Positions 5,870 through 13,216 of a stretch of 13,774 nucleotides of DNA are shown here, piece after piece. Each line of letters begins with the position of its first letter. The stretch's first letter is position 1. Made by a program: the position numbers and the translations under genes. The notes below the pieces were generated by a model. It was not told the DNA's origin. It ran no database searches and saw nothing but the letters and a program-made list of their open reading frames with translations. Source of the stretch: Lachnospiraceae bacterium UBA1718 (GTDB taxonomy: Bacteria; Bacillota; Clostridia; Lachnospirales; Lachnospiraceae); NCBI GenBank assembly GCA_002317245.1, contig DCIU01000147.1, positions 1-13,774 on the forward strand, in the 5' to 3' direction.

Positions 5870-7315
5870 ATCAATACACTGATACAAGTACTCAACCAAC
5901 TTGCTATCAATGTTACCGAACTTAGCCATATCACGCAGGATATCGAAAGCCTTCTCCTTTGGAATTGGCTTCTTATATGGTCTGTCCGTCGCAAGCAGGG
6001 CATCACAGATATCCGCAACCGCAATAATTCTTGCGTCCGTCTCCAGATCATCCGCTGTCAGCTTGTTAGGATATCCCTTACCATTCAGGCACTCATGATG
6101 CTGAGCTGCCCACTTAGGCGAATTCTTGAAGTACTTGATGAAGTGTACCTTCTTAAGAATTCTCGAAGTAACCACAACGTGATTCTCCATAATCTGGCGC
6201 TCCTCATTAGTCAGAGTACCCTTGACGATTCTTAAGCAGCTCTTCTCTTCATCTGTAAAAAATGGAAGCGACTGACCTTCGTCATCATAGCTAAGATCAA
6301 TGACTGCCTCCAGTCTGGCTCTCAGCTCATCACCTGCGAATCCTACTCCATCAATATCATTCATAATGCTTAATGCATCAGCAAGGTCCTGCTTGATCTT
6401 GGCATACTCATCGTCACTAATCTTGCCTTCCAGATTGGCAATACGAGCCTTCAGACCGTAGATATTTAATCTATCCTCAATTGCCTTCTCTTTTCCCTCA
6501 AGACGGGTAGACTTATTCATGACTTCAAGAGGAGTAACCAGCTTGCCAATATCGTGAAGGTATGCGCCCATAACCAGCTGCTCCTTACGATTAAGGTCGA
6601 AGTATTCCTCCTCCTCGCCCTTCTCGTGGAGCTCGTTGATATAGTCCACAATTTTGCCACAGTACTCAGCAACCTTACGTGTGTGGCTGGCATTATATGG
6701 TGTTCTCTCATCGATGGCGGCCGCCATAGCTTCCGTGAAGGACCACATCTGCTCACGAAGTTCTTCCTGGTAACGCATGTTGGAAACAGCGATAGCAGTC
6801 TGGGAAGCGAGAGCTAATACTATCATCTGCATGGATATATCGAATGGGATTACTGTTCCATTCTCATCCATAGCATTTATAAGCTGAAGGACGCCCACTG
6901 TCTCATCATCGCCGTTTACAAGAGGGATGGCCATCATGGACTGGGTTCTGTAGCCAGTCATGCTGTCATATCTCTTAGGGCCCGTGAAATCGAATCGATC
7001 ACTGGTATATACGTCTTCAATGTTAAGGGAAGCCTTGTGAATAGCTGAGTAGGCGCAGATATTCTCCTCGCGCATTGGTGCTGGTGGAATATCAATTTCC
7101 GCTCCGTCGTATCCCTTGTCGACTCCCATGGAGATTGTCTTCATAATCTTGAAGCGAAGAGTATCTCCCTCAGTAATATATAGAGTACCAGCATCACAGT
7201 TAGTGAGCTCCATACCCTTATCTATAATCATGGCGAAAAGCTTATTCTTGTCTCTTTCGGTTGATAGTGCAATACCTGTATCAAGTACCGCATCAAGTAT
7301 TATATTCTGATCCAT
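5864..7315 (-). CDS. GAF domain / HD-GYP domain protein, predicted cyclic-di-GMP phosphodiesterase
   Basis: 483 residues, cytosolic. Residues about 10-180 form a GAF sensor domain (segments with CDAGTLYITEG and MMAIPLVNGDDETVGVLQLIN). From about 190 comes an HD-GYP domain with His211 (SHTRKVAEY), His254-Asp255 (YLHDIGKL), His379 (MENHVVVTSRIL), His406-His407, the GYP motif at 414-416 (NGKGYP) and Asp435 (VADICDALLATDRPY). All expected metal ligands are present, so c-di-GMP hydrolysis is the best prediction. Between HDIGK and His379 lie about 125 residues where 30-35 are usual, so ~90 residues are inserted (272-363), mostly helical. Start ATG 7315 has AAAGGA 7 nt upstream and follows the TIM-barrel gene by 24 nt. 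The GAF ligand is unknown. Confidence 0.93.
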   Translation of the reverse strand: MDQNIILDAVLDTGIALSTERDKNKLFAMIIDKGMELTNCDAGTLYITEGDTLRFKIMKTISMGVDKGYDGAEIDIPPAPMREENICAYSAIHKASLNIEDVYTSDRFDFTGPKRYDSMTGYRTQSMMAIPLVNGDDETVGVLQLINAMDENGTVIPFDISMQMIVLALASQTAIAVSNMRYQEELREQMWSFTEAMAAAIDERTPYNASHTRKVAEYCGKIVDYINELHEKGEEEEYFDLNRKEQLVMGAYLHDIGKLVTPLEVMNKSTRLEGKEKAIEDRLNIYGLKARIANLEGKISDDEYAKIKQDLADALSIMNDIDGVGFAGDELRARLEAVIDLSYDDEGQSLPFFTDEEKSCLRIVKGTLTNEERQIMENHVVVTSRILKKVHFIKYFKNSPKWAAQHHECLNGKGYPNKLTADDLETDARIIAVADICDALLATDRPYKKPIPKEKAFDILRDMAKFGNIDSKLVEYLYQCIDK

Positions 7316-7339
7316 CTATTAGTCCTTTTTTGTAGTGAG

Positions 7340-8110
7340 TTAAACTGTCTGCATGAACTTAAGCGCGAATTCCTGCTCCTCAATTCCATCGAGCTCCAGG
7401 AGAACTGATGTATGAACATCATATTTATCAAGCAGTCTCTTGAACTCCTGATAATCAATGCTTCCCCTGCCTGGTGCCTGGTGAAGATCGGCAATCAGGT
7501 CATTGTCGTTGGTATGCATGTGTCCTAAGTATGGTGCCATTCTCTTCACCCACTCTTCGTTATCAGTAACTGTGAGCGAAGCATGTGCATAGTCCAGACA
7601 CAGCTTGATGTTAGGGCAGTCTGTAAGTCTCTCCATGAAGTCGATTAGTGGGCTTGGATCACGCTCGAAGGTATTCTCAATATAGATCTCAATCTCTGGG
7701 TACTGTCTTGCAAGTACTGGAAGATATTCTGATGCTGCTGTAACCCAGCCTGACAGATATGGCTTAGTCCAGAGGCCTGCAAGTATTCCTGTGTGGAATA
7801 CTACTCCCTTGCATCCAAGCTCTCTTGCGATGTCCATAGACTGCTTCATAAGGTATCTGCTTCGGTCTCTGATTACGTCATCAGTACTAATCATAGCGAT
7901 ATCGAAGAATACACCATGAAGTGTGTCCTTGCTTCTATCTCTGTCTAATGACTTATATACTTCTATTCTCTTACGTATCTCTTCCTCATCCTGGTATATA
8001 GATGGCTTGTAAAAGTCATTGTATTCAAAACTTGCTCCGTACTGCTTAGATAATCTTACTGATTCCTCAAGTCTGATGAACTGAGGGATTATCTCCCATT
8101 GTCTCTCCAT
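7340..8110 (-). CDS. Sugar phosphate isomerase/epimerase-like TIM-barrel protein (AP endonuclease 2 fold)
   Basis: 256 residues, the usual size for this family. The pattern of metal ligands of the xylose isomerase-like/endonuclease IV fold can be followed: His65 (LHGVFFD), His106 (VFHTG), Glu145 (IYIENTF), Asp173 and His176 (CLDYAHA), His197/His199 (GHMHTNDND), His210 (DLHQAPGRGSIDY) and Glu239 (LLELDG). The DLHQAPGxG element is more typical of sugar isomerases and epimerases than of DNA repair enzymes, so I favour a carbohydrate substrate, not known. Start ATG 8110 follows AAGGGG about 9 nt upstream. It sits in a signalling operon between a cyclase and an HD-GYP protein, where a metabolic enzyme is unexpected; it may supply or sense a ligand, but nothing in the sequence shows that. 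Confidence 0.85.
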   Translation of the reverse strand: MERQWEIIPQFIRLEESVRLSKQYGASFEYNDFYKPSIYQDEEEIRKRIEVYKSLDRDRSKDTLHGVFFDIAMISTDDVIRDRSRYLMKQSMDIARELGCKGVVFHTGILAGLWTKPYLSGWVTAASEYLPVLARQYPEIEIYIENTFERDPSPLIDFMERLTDCPNIKLCLDYAHASLTVTDNEEWVKRMAPYLGHMHTNDNDLIADLHQAPGRGSIDYQEFKRLLDKYDVHTSVLLELDGIEEQEFALKFMQTV

Positions 8111-8150
8111 TTTCGCTACCCCTTATATATTATTCCTTATATCACCCGTG

Positions 8151-8172
8151 GACTCGCAGCTCACTGCGAGTC
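8151..8172 (-). repeat. Second hairpin of a tandem pair between cyclase and TIM-barrel genes
   Basis: GACTCGCAG pairs with CTGCGAGTC (9 bp) around a 4-nt loop. It starts 2 nt after the hairpin at 8175-8204. No U-tract follows, so it does not look like a terminator. It may mark a processing point or protect the upstream mRNA end. Confidence 0.6.
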
Positions 8173-8174
8173 AA

Positions 8175-8204
8175 GGTATATAGCGCCCTTTAGCGCTATA
8201 TACC
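8175..8204 (-). repeat. 12-bp perfect hairpin over the cyclase stop codon
   Basis: GGTATATAGCGC pairs perfectly with GCGCTATATACC around a 6-nt loop. The stop codon TAG (8198-8196) of the cyclase gene lies in the stem, so ribosomes ending there would disrupt it. No U-tract follows. Confidence 0.75.
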
Positions 8205-9998
8205 TAGAACGCGATAGACCATGAGCTTGGTGCTCTTACCCTTAAGAGGTATCTCACCAACCTGCTCTACCTGGATTCTGTCCTTAATTCTCTCATATAC
8301 ATATTCGCTGATAAGAATCTCTTCAGCCTTGGCATTAGCCTCAAGTCTTGCTGAAGTATTAACTGTATCACCGATTGCTGTGTAGTCCATTCGGAAATCA
8401 CATCCAATGTTACCAACGACTGCATCACCGCAGTTAACGCCGACACCGAAGCCGACTGTCTTGCCGAATTCCTGCTCAAGTCTGATTCTAAGCTCCTGTG
8501 ATCCCTGCTTAATGTCCCAGGCTGCTGCCACAGCTTCATATACATAATCGTCCTGGTCGAATGGAGCATTGAATACCGCCATTGTCGCATCACCAATGAA
8601 CTTATCCAGAGTACCGTTGTGGCTAAGGATACACTTAGTTGTAAGCGCCAGGTACTCATTAAGAATTGCTACGACCTGCTCAGGATTAAGACTCTCTGAC
8701 AGTGGTGTAAATCCTCTGATATCGACGAACAGTACAGCGACATCTCTCTTCTCACCGCCGAGCTTAAGCTCAAAGTCACCAGTTTTGGAAATATCATCTA
8801 CTACCTGAGGTGCTACGTATTTCTTGAATACTTCAAGAGTTCTCTTACGTCTGATCTTCTCAAGTACGTACTTCTCAATCAGGTAATATGCAACCGCCAG
8901 AAGTAAGGACAGCAGCACATATATCTGAGGGATTACTATACCCTTGCTGGCAAGTATTCGGCCAGCCAACATATAGAGGCCGCCAATCGCTACCGCCTCA
9001 AGGATTACGAATACAAGCTTCTGTCTGTTAGCAAGTATCAGATAGATAGCAAGAATAATTCCTGTGATGAGACCTATTGCCATCTTAGTAGCGTTCTGAG
9101 CTGTCTTGTGCTGCATCAGAGCCTGAATGATATTGGCATGGATCTCAACTCCGTACATGTTAGTGCCACGGTCGATAGCCGACTGGTAAGCATCCTGGAA
9201 GCCAGGAGCGTATGCACCTAGGAGTACGATCTTATCTCTGAAGGCCGAAGCTGGAATGTTGCCGTTAAGTACTTCTACAAGTGATACATGGGAAAATTCC
9301 TTCGACTCACCTGAATAGAAGAACTGGAACTGGCCTGCCGCATTAACGACTGGTGTATATATCTCTTCGCCCTTAACCTTCTGGTATTCCTTGTAGATGG
9401 CTCTTGCCAGGGAATCCTGTTCTATCACCTCGCCTGTATCAGGGTCAGTATATGTGATGTCGTTCATTGCGTAACGAACGCTTCCATCCTTGGCAATGCA
9501 GGCATTGGAGAAGCCCAGAGTCGATACCTCCTGGAGTTCTTCGAATGGAACCTCTACTGCCGAGATGTTCTGCTCGTTATATACCATAGAGCCGTCGCTG
9601 TTACGCTCAACTGCTCCTCTGTATACTACGTTGGTAGCCATTACAGCGTTGCCAGCCTTCTTAACTGCTGCTACAAGTGCTGCATCGTCTGTCTCATTAA
9701 GGTCTGCGATGAACATTACATCGACTCCGACAACAGCTGGAGCGTTCTCAGGGTCTTCATAGAGCTTCTCAAACAGTTCGGCCGTTTTTGCCCTGGACCA
9801 CTTATTGTAGTTACCGTAGGCGTCAACGCTCTCCTCATCGATACATACGATGATGATGTTGGAGGTTGTGCCCTTAAGCTTGGTGTAGAGCTTGTCTGTG
9901 ATGAAGGAGTCCACGGAATAGAGCGGATCCATGACAGCCAGCAGTCCTGCGAGGATTGCTGCGAATATTGGGATTATAATGCCTAGATATTTTTTCAT
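8196..9998 (-). CDS. CHASE2 domain sensor adenylate cyclase (class III)
   Basis: 600 residues. An N-terminal signal anchor (5-22) is followed by a long extracellular CHASE2 domain (~30-295), three membrane helices (about 305-323, 328-346, 354-374) and a class III nucleotide cyclase domain (~415-600). Catalytic residues are in place: metal ligands Asp426 (LFVDIRGFT) and Asp470 (LDKFIGD), and the transition-state pair Asn547 and Arg551 (GDTVNTSARL). Lys466 and Thr540 fill the purine-selecting positions, the Lys-Thr pair known from cyanobacterial CyaC and soluble adenylate cyclase. So cAMP is the likely product, though Lys-Thr is less decisive than Lys-Asp. Class III cyclases act as dimers and all residues are here, so a homodimer is expected. 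Start ATG 9998 has AGGTGA just upstream and follows the sirtuin stop by 10 nt. Confidence 0.94.
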   Translation of the reverse strand: MKKYLGIIIPIFAAILAGLLAVMDPLYSVDSFITDKLYTKLKGTTSNIIIVCIDEESVDAYGNYNKWSRAKTAELFEKLYEDPENAPAVVGVDVMFIADLNETDDAALVAAVKKAGNAVMATNVVYRGAVERNSDGSMVYNEQNISAVEVPFEELQEVSTLGFSNACIAKDGSVRYAMNDITYTDPDTGEVIEQDSLARAIYKEYQKVKGEEIYTPVVNAAGQFQFFYSGESKEFSHVSLVEVLNGNIPASAFRDKIVLLGAYAPGFQDAYQSAIDRGTNMYGVEIHANIIQALMQHKTAQNATKMAIGLITGIILAIYLILANRQKLVFVILEAVAIGGLYMLAGRILASKGIVIPQIYVLLSLLLAVAYYLIEKYVLEKIRRKRTLEVFKKYVAPQVVDDISKTGDFELKLGGEKRDVAVLFVDIRGFTPLSESLNPEQVVAILNEYLALTTKCILSHNGTLDKFIGDATMAVFNAPFDQDDYVYEAVAAAWDIKQGSQELRIRLEQEFGKTVGFGVGVNCGDAVVGNIGCDFRMDYTAIGDTVNTSARLEANAKAEEILISEYVYERIKDRIQVEQVGEIPLKGKSTKLMVYRVLGI

Positions 9999-10008
9999 AT
10001 GTCACCTG

Positions 10009-10758
10009 CTAGTCTAATGTGTCCATGATGTCGAGTGCCTGCGAGAGCACCTGGCCGATTGCGTCGTGTATAACAAGGTCTGCGTTACGGTCGGCGCTGG
10101 TTTCGCTCTTATTGATTAATATAAGGTTCTTGCCCTGGAAGTACTGGATGAGGCCTGCTGCCGGATAGACAACCAGTGATGTACCACCGATAATCAGCGT
10201 ATCAGCTCTTGATATTGCAGTTACAGCACCGTTTATCACATCCTGGTCCAGGCCCTCCTCGTAGAGAACCACGTCCGGCTTGACCCTGCCGCCGCACTTC
10301 TCACATGTGGGTACGCCCTCGGCCGCCATTATATAATTCTCATCGTAAAAGGCATGGCACTTAGTACAGTAGTTACGCTTCACGGAGCCGTGAAGCTCAT
10401 ATACTATCTTGGAGCCCGCCGCCTGGTGGAGACCGTCGATATTCTGAGTGACTACCGCCTTAAGCTTGCCCATCTCCTCCAGCTTGGCCAGTGCAATGTG
10501 GGCCTTATTGGGCCCTGCCTCGGGGTAGATCAGCTTGTCCTTGTAGAACTCGAAGAACTCCTCGGGGTACTGCATGTAATATGTATGTGATACAAGCTGC
10601 TCCGGTGTCAGGTTAATCTTCAGCTTCTCATTCCACAGGCCGTTAGAGCTTCTGAAATCCGGTATGTTGGACTCGGTGCTGACGCCCGCTCCGCCGAAGA
10701 ATACTATGTTATTACTTTCCTTAAGTATCTGCGCTAGTTCGCGAATGTTATCAGGCAT
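10009..10758 (-). CDS. cobB: NAD-dependent protein deacylase, sirtuin (SIR2 family)
   Basis: 249 residues, a standard bacterial sirtuin. NAD-binding GAGVSTESNIPDFRS is at 23-37, QNID at 105-108, catalytic His123 in ELHGS, the four zinc cysteines at 131, 134, 152 and 155, and GTSLVVYPAAG at 192-202. It removes acetyl groups from lysines using NAD. The Tyr-Arg pair that marks desuccinylases is not seen, so ordinary deacetylation is more likely. It is soluble and cytosolic. Start ATG 10758 has GAGGT at about 8 nt upstream. It is the first gene of the operon, 10 nt before the cyclase gene; cyclases and their regulators are possible targets, but the link is gene order only. The symbol follows common usage for bacterial sirtuins. 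Confidence 0.94.
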   Translation of the reverse strand: MPDNIRELAQILKESNNIVFFGGAGVSTESNIPDFRSSNGLWNEKLKINLTPEQLVSHTYYMQYPEEFFEFYKDKLIYPEAGPNKAHIALAKLEEMGKLKAVVTQNIDGLHQAAGSKIVYELHGSVKRNYCTKCHAFYDENYIMAAEGVPTCEKCGGRVKPDVVLYEEGLDQDVINGAVTAISRADTLIIGGTSLVVYPAAGLIQYFQGKNLILINKSETSADRNADLVIHDAIGQVLSQALDIMDTLD

Positions 10759-10829
10759 TGTGATTACCTCGATGGGAGTTGCTGCTTACTTGAGAATATA
10801 ATCTCCCCTTATACTCCATAGTCTTCTTT

Positions 10830-10838
10830 ATTTTACCA
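10830..10838 (-). promoter_or_regulatory. Possible extended -10 promoter of the sirtuin-led operon
   Basis: TGG followed by TAAAAT (10835-10830) on the minus strand matches an extended -10. No good -35 is found at 16-18 bp. It directly follows the upstream terminator, and transcription would start ~65 nt before the sirtuin ATG. The remainder of 10759-10839 shows nothing else. Confidence 0.35.
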
Positions 10839-10839
10839 T

Positions 10840-10879
10840 AAAAATAGGGACCAGCACACCCTTTAGGAGTGCTAATCCC
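10840..10879 (-). terminator. Intrinsic terminator of the Rpn-type gene at 11865-10948
   Basis: GGGATTAGCAC pairs with GTGCTGGTCCC (10879-10869 with 10857-10847) using two G-U pairs that exist only in minus-strand RNA, followed by TATTTTT. It lies 69 nt after the stop codon. It separates this gene from the signalling operon. Confidence 0.85.
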
Positions 10880-10947
10880 TTGAAAATCGGTGGAGTTTTT
10901 CCTAGTTTTTACCAATTGGTATCCCGAGGATAGTTAAATAGCTCTTT

Positions 10948-11865
10948 TTATACAAGATCAACATTCTTCAGCATAAACTCTTCAATCAATCTATTTCTAT
11001 AATCCTGATCCATCGTTGCCCTATCCCAGTCGTCTAGTCGGTTTGAATCCCTTAGTTTTGAGTATAAAACAAAGACTTCGTCCTTTCCCTTTTCTTCACT
11101 ATCCCTCAACATATCTCTTATTGCTTTACACATTTCCACATCCTCCTCTACTACCTTTTTAGTTAACCTATCATTATCCAAGTGGATAGATATTATCTTC
11201 TTAGTCTCATCAGATAGTTTTTGATAATCATCCCTATCTATCAACTCAAGCATCTTCTTTTTATCGTTTCTTGCCTGCATCGCTTCAAAGAACTGTTTAA
11301 GTTCAGTATCAAAGCTATTCGGATTGACATAGTCTGCTTCCATAAGGCTAAAGCTGTAATTCTGAATCTTGTCATTAAGATATGGCCTAACCTTTACTGG
11401 TATATCTCCGAAACTCTCCCGCAAACACCTTGGGCCTTTATACCTTCCCATCCCCAAGTACAAAACTAAGTTAATAACGGGATAATCCTTTTCGTCTGCT
11501 ACCATTCCACTCTTAATTTCTTCAAAGCCTCTACCTGTCTTTCTTGAATTATGCCTTTTCTTACGTTCGGCCGCAGCCTTCTCATATTCACCTGCATCAT
11601 ACACAATCATACGCCGTGGCATCCCATAGTCTGTGTGGTTCTCGAGTTCGATACCATATTTTACCTTGTGTTCCTCATAAAGCTTTATTTCATCTCTCTC
11701 ATACTCTCCAGATTTACTTCTAAGCGAAGGATATTTACCTTCAAGGCCAACCAGCCTCCTTGCATCAATCTTCACCTTTCTCTTTAACACTCCCACTTCA
11801 ATCAATTCAGCGAATATTTCTGGTTTGCCAAAATATTCCCTATCCAAAATGTCATACATTCCCAT
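10948..11865 (-). CDS. Rpn-type PD-(D/E)XK nuclease family protein (often labelled transposase)
   Basis: 305 residues. It resembles a Lachnospiraceae family annotated as Rpn/putative transposase: N-terminal YFGKPEIFAELIEVGVL, then RDE (57-59) and GIELENH (71-77), which I take as the nuclease D and E-x-N positions, a PRRMIVYDAGEYEK segment, and the block LVLYLGMGRYKGPRCLRE (133-150) that is highly typical. The C-terminal half is helical and charged. The classical Lys of the (D/E)xK motif is replaced by Asn, so activity is uncertain. ATG 11865 has AGGA about 6 nt upstream. It has a promoter at 12085-12057, a long structured leader and its own terminator, so it is a single-gene unit. It is the only complete member of the group in the window. 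Confidence 0.78.
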   Translation of the reverse strand: MGMYDILDREYFGKPEIFAELIEVGVLKRKVKIDARRLVGLEGKYPSLRSKSGEYERDEIKLYEEHKVKYGIELENHTDYGMPRRMIVYDAGEYEKAAAERKKRHNSRKTGRGFEEIKSGMVADEKDYPVINLVLYLGMGRYKGPRCLRESFGDIPVKVRPYLNDKIQNYSFSLMEADYVNPNSFDTELKQFFEAMQARNDKKKMLELIDRDDYQKLSDETKKIISIHLDNDRLTKKVVEEDVEMCKAIRDMLRDSEEKGKDEVFVLYSKLRDSNRLDDWDRATMDQDYRNRLIEEFMLKNVDLV

Positions 11866-11960
11866 GCTTTTCCTTTCCTGGCAAAGCAGACATACGGCAA
11901 CAAAAACGAAGACAGATATCTCTTTGCCAACTCTACTTAGTTATGAAATTACAATCAGTG

Positions 11961-12050
11961 AAAAAGTTGGCGACACGCCAAAGCATCCCGAATCCGGGAC
12001 CATTCAATCTTCACTTGCCATCAGCCTTGTCGCTAGATACGACTGCTGAC
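11961..12050 (-). ncRNA. Candidate ~90-nt structured RNA or attenuated leader upstream of the Rpn-type gene
   Basis: From a predicted start near 12050, the minus transcript holds three hairpins. The first spans 12049-12021 (TCAGC/GCTGA outer, GTCG/CGAC inner). The second is TCCCG-GATT-CGGGA (11999-11986). The third is TTGGCG-TGT-CGCCAA (11981-11967), followed by C and five U (11966-11961). The last is a short intrinsic terminator. So a free ~90-nt RNA is possible, or a leader whose read-through would reach the Rpn gene 96 nt on. I do not recognise a known riboswitch or RNA family. Confidence 0.4.
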
Positions 12051-12056
12051 ACTCTT

Positions 12057-12085
12057 ATGATATGTTCGGCAGCTTATACTGTCAA
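12057..12085 (-). promoter_or_regulatory. Strong predicted sigma-A promoter
   Basis: Minus strand: consensus -35 TTGACA (12085-12080), exactly 17 bp, -10 TATCAT (12062-12057). It points at the candidate RNA and the Rpn-type gene, leaving a leader of about 185 nt before the ATG at 11865. Apart from this promoter, the RNA and the repeat at 12089-12113, the 326-bp gap 11866-12191 shows only the terminator of the lipoprotein gene. Confidence 0.7.
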
Positions 12086-12088
12086 TAT

Positions 12089-12113
12089 TTATATGGCAAA
12101 AATGGCAGCAACT
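12089..12113 (-). repeat. Short dispersed repeat, copy 2 (other copy 563-587)
   Basis: 22 of 25 bases match 563-587; AGTATAA after an 8-nt gap is also shared. In this copy the gap and AGTATAA overlap the -35 and spacer of the promoter at 12085-12057. Confidence 0.5.
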
Positions 12114-12131
12114 AGCTCATTCTTTCTCGAT

Positions 12132-12162
12132 AAAAAAACGGCTCACCATCACTGGCAAGCCG
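12132..12162 (-). terminator. Intrinsic terminator of the lipoprotein gene
   Basis: CGGCTTGCCA, tetraloop GTGA (GNRA type), TGGTGAGCCG: a 10-bp stem with two G-U pairs (12162-12139), followed by seven T (12138-12132). It lies about 30 nt after the stop codon. Confidence 0.93.
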
Positions 12163-12191
12163 CATTAAAATCTTTATATATTACTTATCTA

Positions 12192-13082
12192 CTACTTCAG
12201 CTCGATTGTGTTAGAGATATCATCAAAGAGGTATGAAATCTCTTCTGCTCTAGAGTCATCCGAATCACGTGTTGTCATGATATCAATTAATACTACATTG
12301 TCGCCCTTAACATATACCTTGTAGAAGTCGTCGACGATAACGCCGTCTGTTCCGTTAGGAATTACATGCCATGTATATGTAACATCGCAACCATTAACCT
12401 CAACCGAATTGGTATCAGCGAGTTCGAAGCCTGTAGTCTTGGCAACCTCTGCAAGTGCTTCCTCAGCGCTTGCGCAGTCTGAAGGACTGATCTGCATAAG
12501 TGTTGTTCCTGCACACTCGCCTGTATAGTTAAGTATTACTGTGCCAGCTTCTTCATCAGCTACATATCCGTAGAACTTGTCTGTATCATATGACACCGAG
12601 AACTTATCTGTATCGAAAGCTCCAGGGTTCTCATCAGTTGCCGCACTGCTCTCGTCACCCTTAGTTGCTACTGTAATAAGTCCGTTAGCGTAATCTGCCA
12701 CGTAGTAGTTATTATCATCTGCCATATATACGTAGTCTCTACCTGGTGCAATGACATTGTTAGCTGCCTCAGCTGTAATGTATGAAGATCCCTCAGGGTC
12801 ATCAGTTTTCTCCTGAACTGTGATATTAGATGCATCGATTACTACATGGTCTCCATCATATGTCTCGAAATCATATGTCACAAGCTCTGTAGCTTCAGTT
12901 GTCTCAGCTACCTCCTCTGGAGCTGCCTCTTCAGCAACTGTAGCTTCCTCTGCCACATCCTCTACTGTAATCTCTGCAGTCACCTGAGTATCCTTGCTTC
13001 CACATCCTACGCACATAGCTGCCATCATAGTAGCCATAGCAACTGTCAATACTGTCTTTACCATCATATTATTCTTTTTCAT
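12192..13082 (-). CDS. Predicted lipoprotein of unknown function
   Basis: 296 residues from ATG 13082. The N-terminus has Lys2-Lys3, a hydrophobic stretch and a lipobox-like MCVGCGSK with the lipid-bearing Cys at 27, so the protein should be anchored outside the membrane. A low-complexity Glu/Ala/Thr linker follows (about 35-70). The folded part (70-296) has many beta-like segments (YDFETYDGDHVVID, YVYMADDNNYYVADYANGL, CDVTYTWHVIPNG) and no domain I can name. Start: the ATG at 13097 is in frame, but GGAGG (13095-13091) lies inside its first codons and is 8 nt before ATG 13082, so the second is the real start. The gene has its own promoter and terminator and is a single transcription unit. Confidence 0.88.
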   Translation of the reverse strand: MKKNNMMVKTVLTVAMATMMAAMCVGCGSKDTQVTAEITVEDVAEEATVAEEAAPEEVAETTEATELVTYDFETYDGDHVVIDASNITVQEKTDDPEGSSYITAEAANNVIAPGRDYVYMADDNNYYVADYANGLITVATKGDESSAATDENPGAFDTDKFSVSYDTDKFYGYVADEEAGTVILNYTGECAGTTLMQISPSDCASAEEALAEVAKTTGFELADTNSVEVNGCDVTYTWHVIPNGTDGVIVDDFYKVYVKGDNVVLIDIMTTRDSDDSRAEEISYLFDDISNTIELK

Positions 13083-13095
13083 CTTTTTCTCCTCC
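13083..13095 (-). promoter_or_regulatory. Ribosome binding site that decides the lipoprotein start
   Basis: GGAGG (13095-13091), 8 nt, then ATG 13082. The upstream in-frame ATG (13097) would place this site inside the coding region and has none of its own. Confidence 0.75.
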
Positions 13096-13119
13096 ATGCC
13101 ATGCCTTCATGACAAATAA

Positions 13120-13164
13120 AATATGGTGAGTCAGTTGTAATCATTTTTCCCGACCCACCATATT
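13120..13164 (-). repeat. Long hairpin overlapping the lipoprotein promoter
   Basis: A 13-bp stem pairs 13152-13164 with 13120-13132 (core AATATGGTG/CACCATATT) around a 19-nt loop; one pair is G-U in minus RNA only. A TTTTATTTG tract follows, so it may terminate fucO transcripts. Its upstream arm overlaps the -10 of the lipoprotein promoter, so an operator role is also possible. Confidence 0.55.
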
Positions 13165-13191
13165 ATACGACTTATTTAAAATTAGGGACAA
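13162..13191 (-). promoter_or_regulatory. Predicted sigma-A promoter of the lipoprotein gene
   Basis: Minus strand: -35 TTGTCC (13191-13186), 18-bp spacer, consensus -10 TATAAT (13167-13162). Transcription would start near 13155, inside the upstream arm of the hairpin at 13120-13164. Confidence 0.6.
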
Positions 13192-13205
13192 TTATTTTTT
13201 TGTCC
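13186..13205 (-). terminator. Weak terminator-like hairpin after the fucO-like gene
   Basis: GGACAA pairs with TTGTCC (6 bp, 8-nt A-rich loop), followed by CTAATTTT, 11 nt after the stop codon. It is short with a broken U-tract; the larger hairpin at 13120-13164 may be the real end. Its second arm is also the -35 of the lipoprotein promoter. Confidence 0.35.
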
Positions 13206-13216
13206 ACCATTCCATA

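Noticed and set aside
8151..8204. Intrinsic terminator between cyclase and TIM-barrel genes
   Set aside because: Both stems are good but neither is followed by a run of U, so termination is not supported.
10910..10921. 12-bp palindrome TACCAATTGGTA
   Set aside because: It lies between the stop of the Rpn-type gene and its terminator, has no loop or U-tract, and no promoter nearby; probably chance.
11760..12236. 158-codon plus-strand open frame crossing the gap between two genes
   Set aside because: It overlaps both flanking minus-strand genes, crosses a clear terminator and a consensus promoter, and shows no domain. The minus frame in the gap has faint protein-like stretches but several stops, so I could not support a relic gene either.
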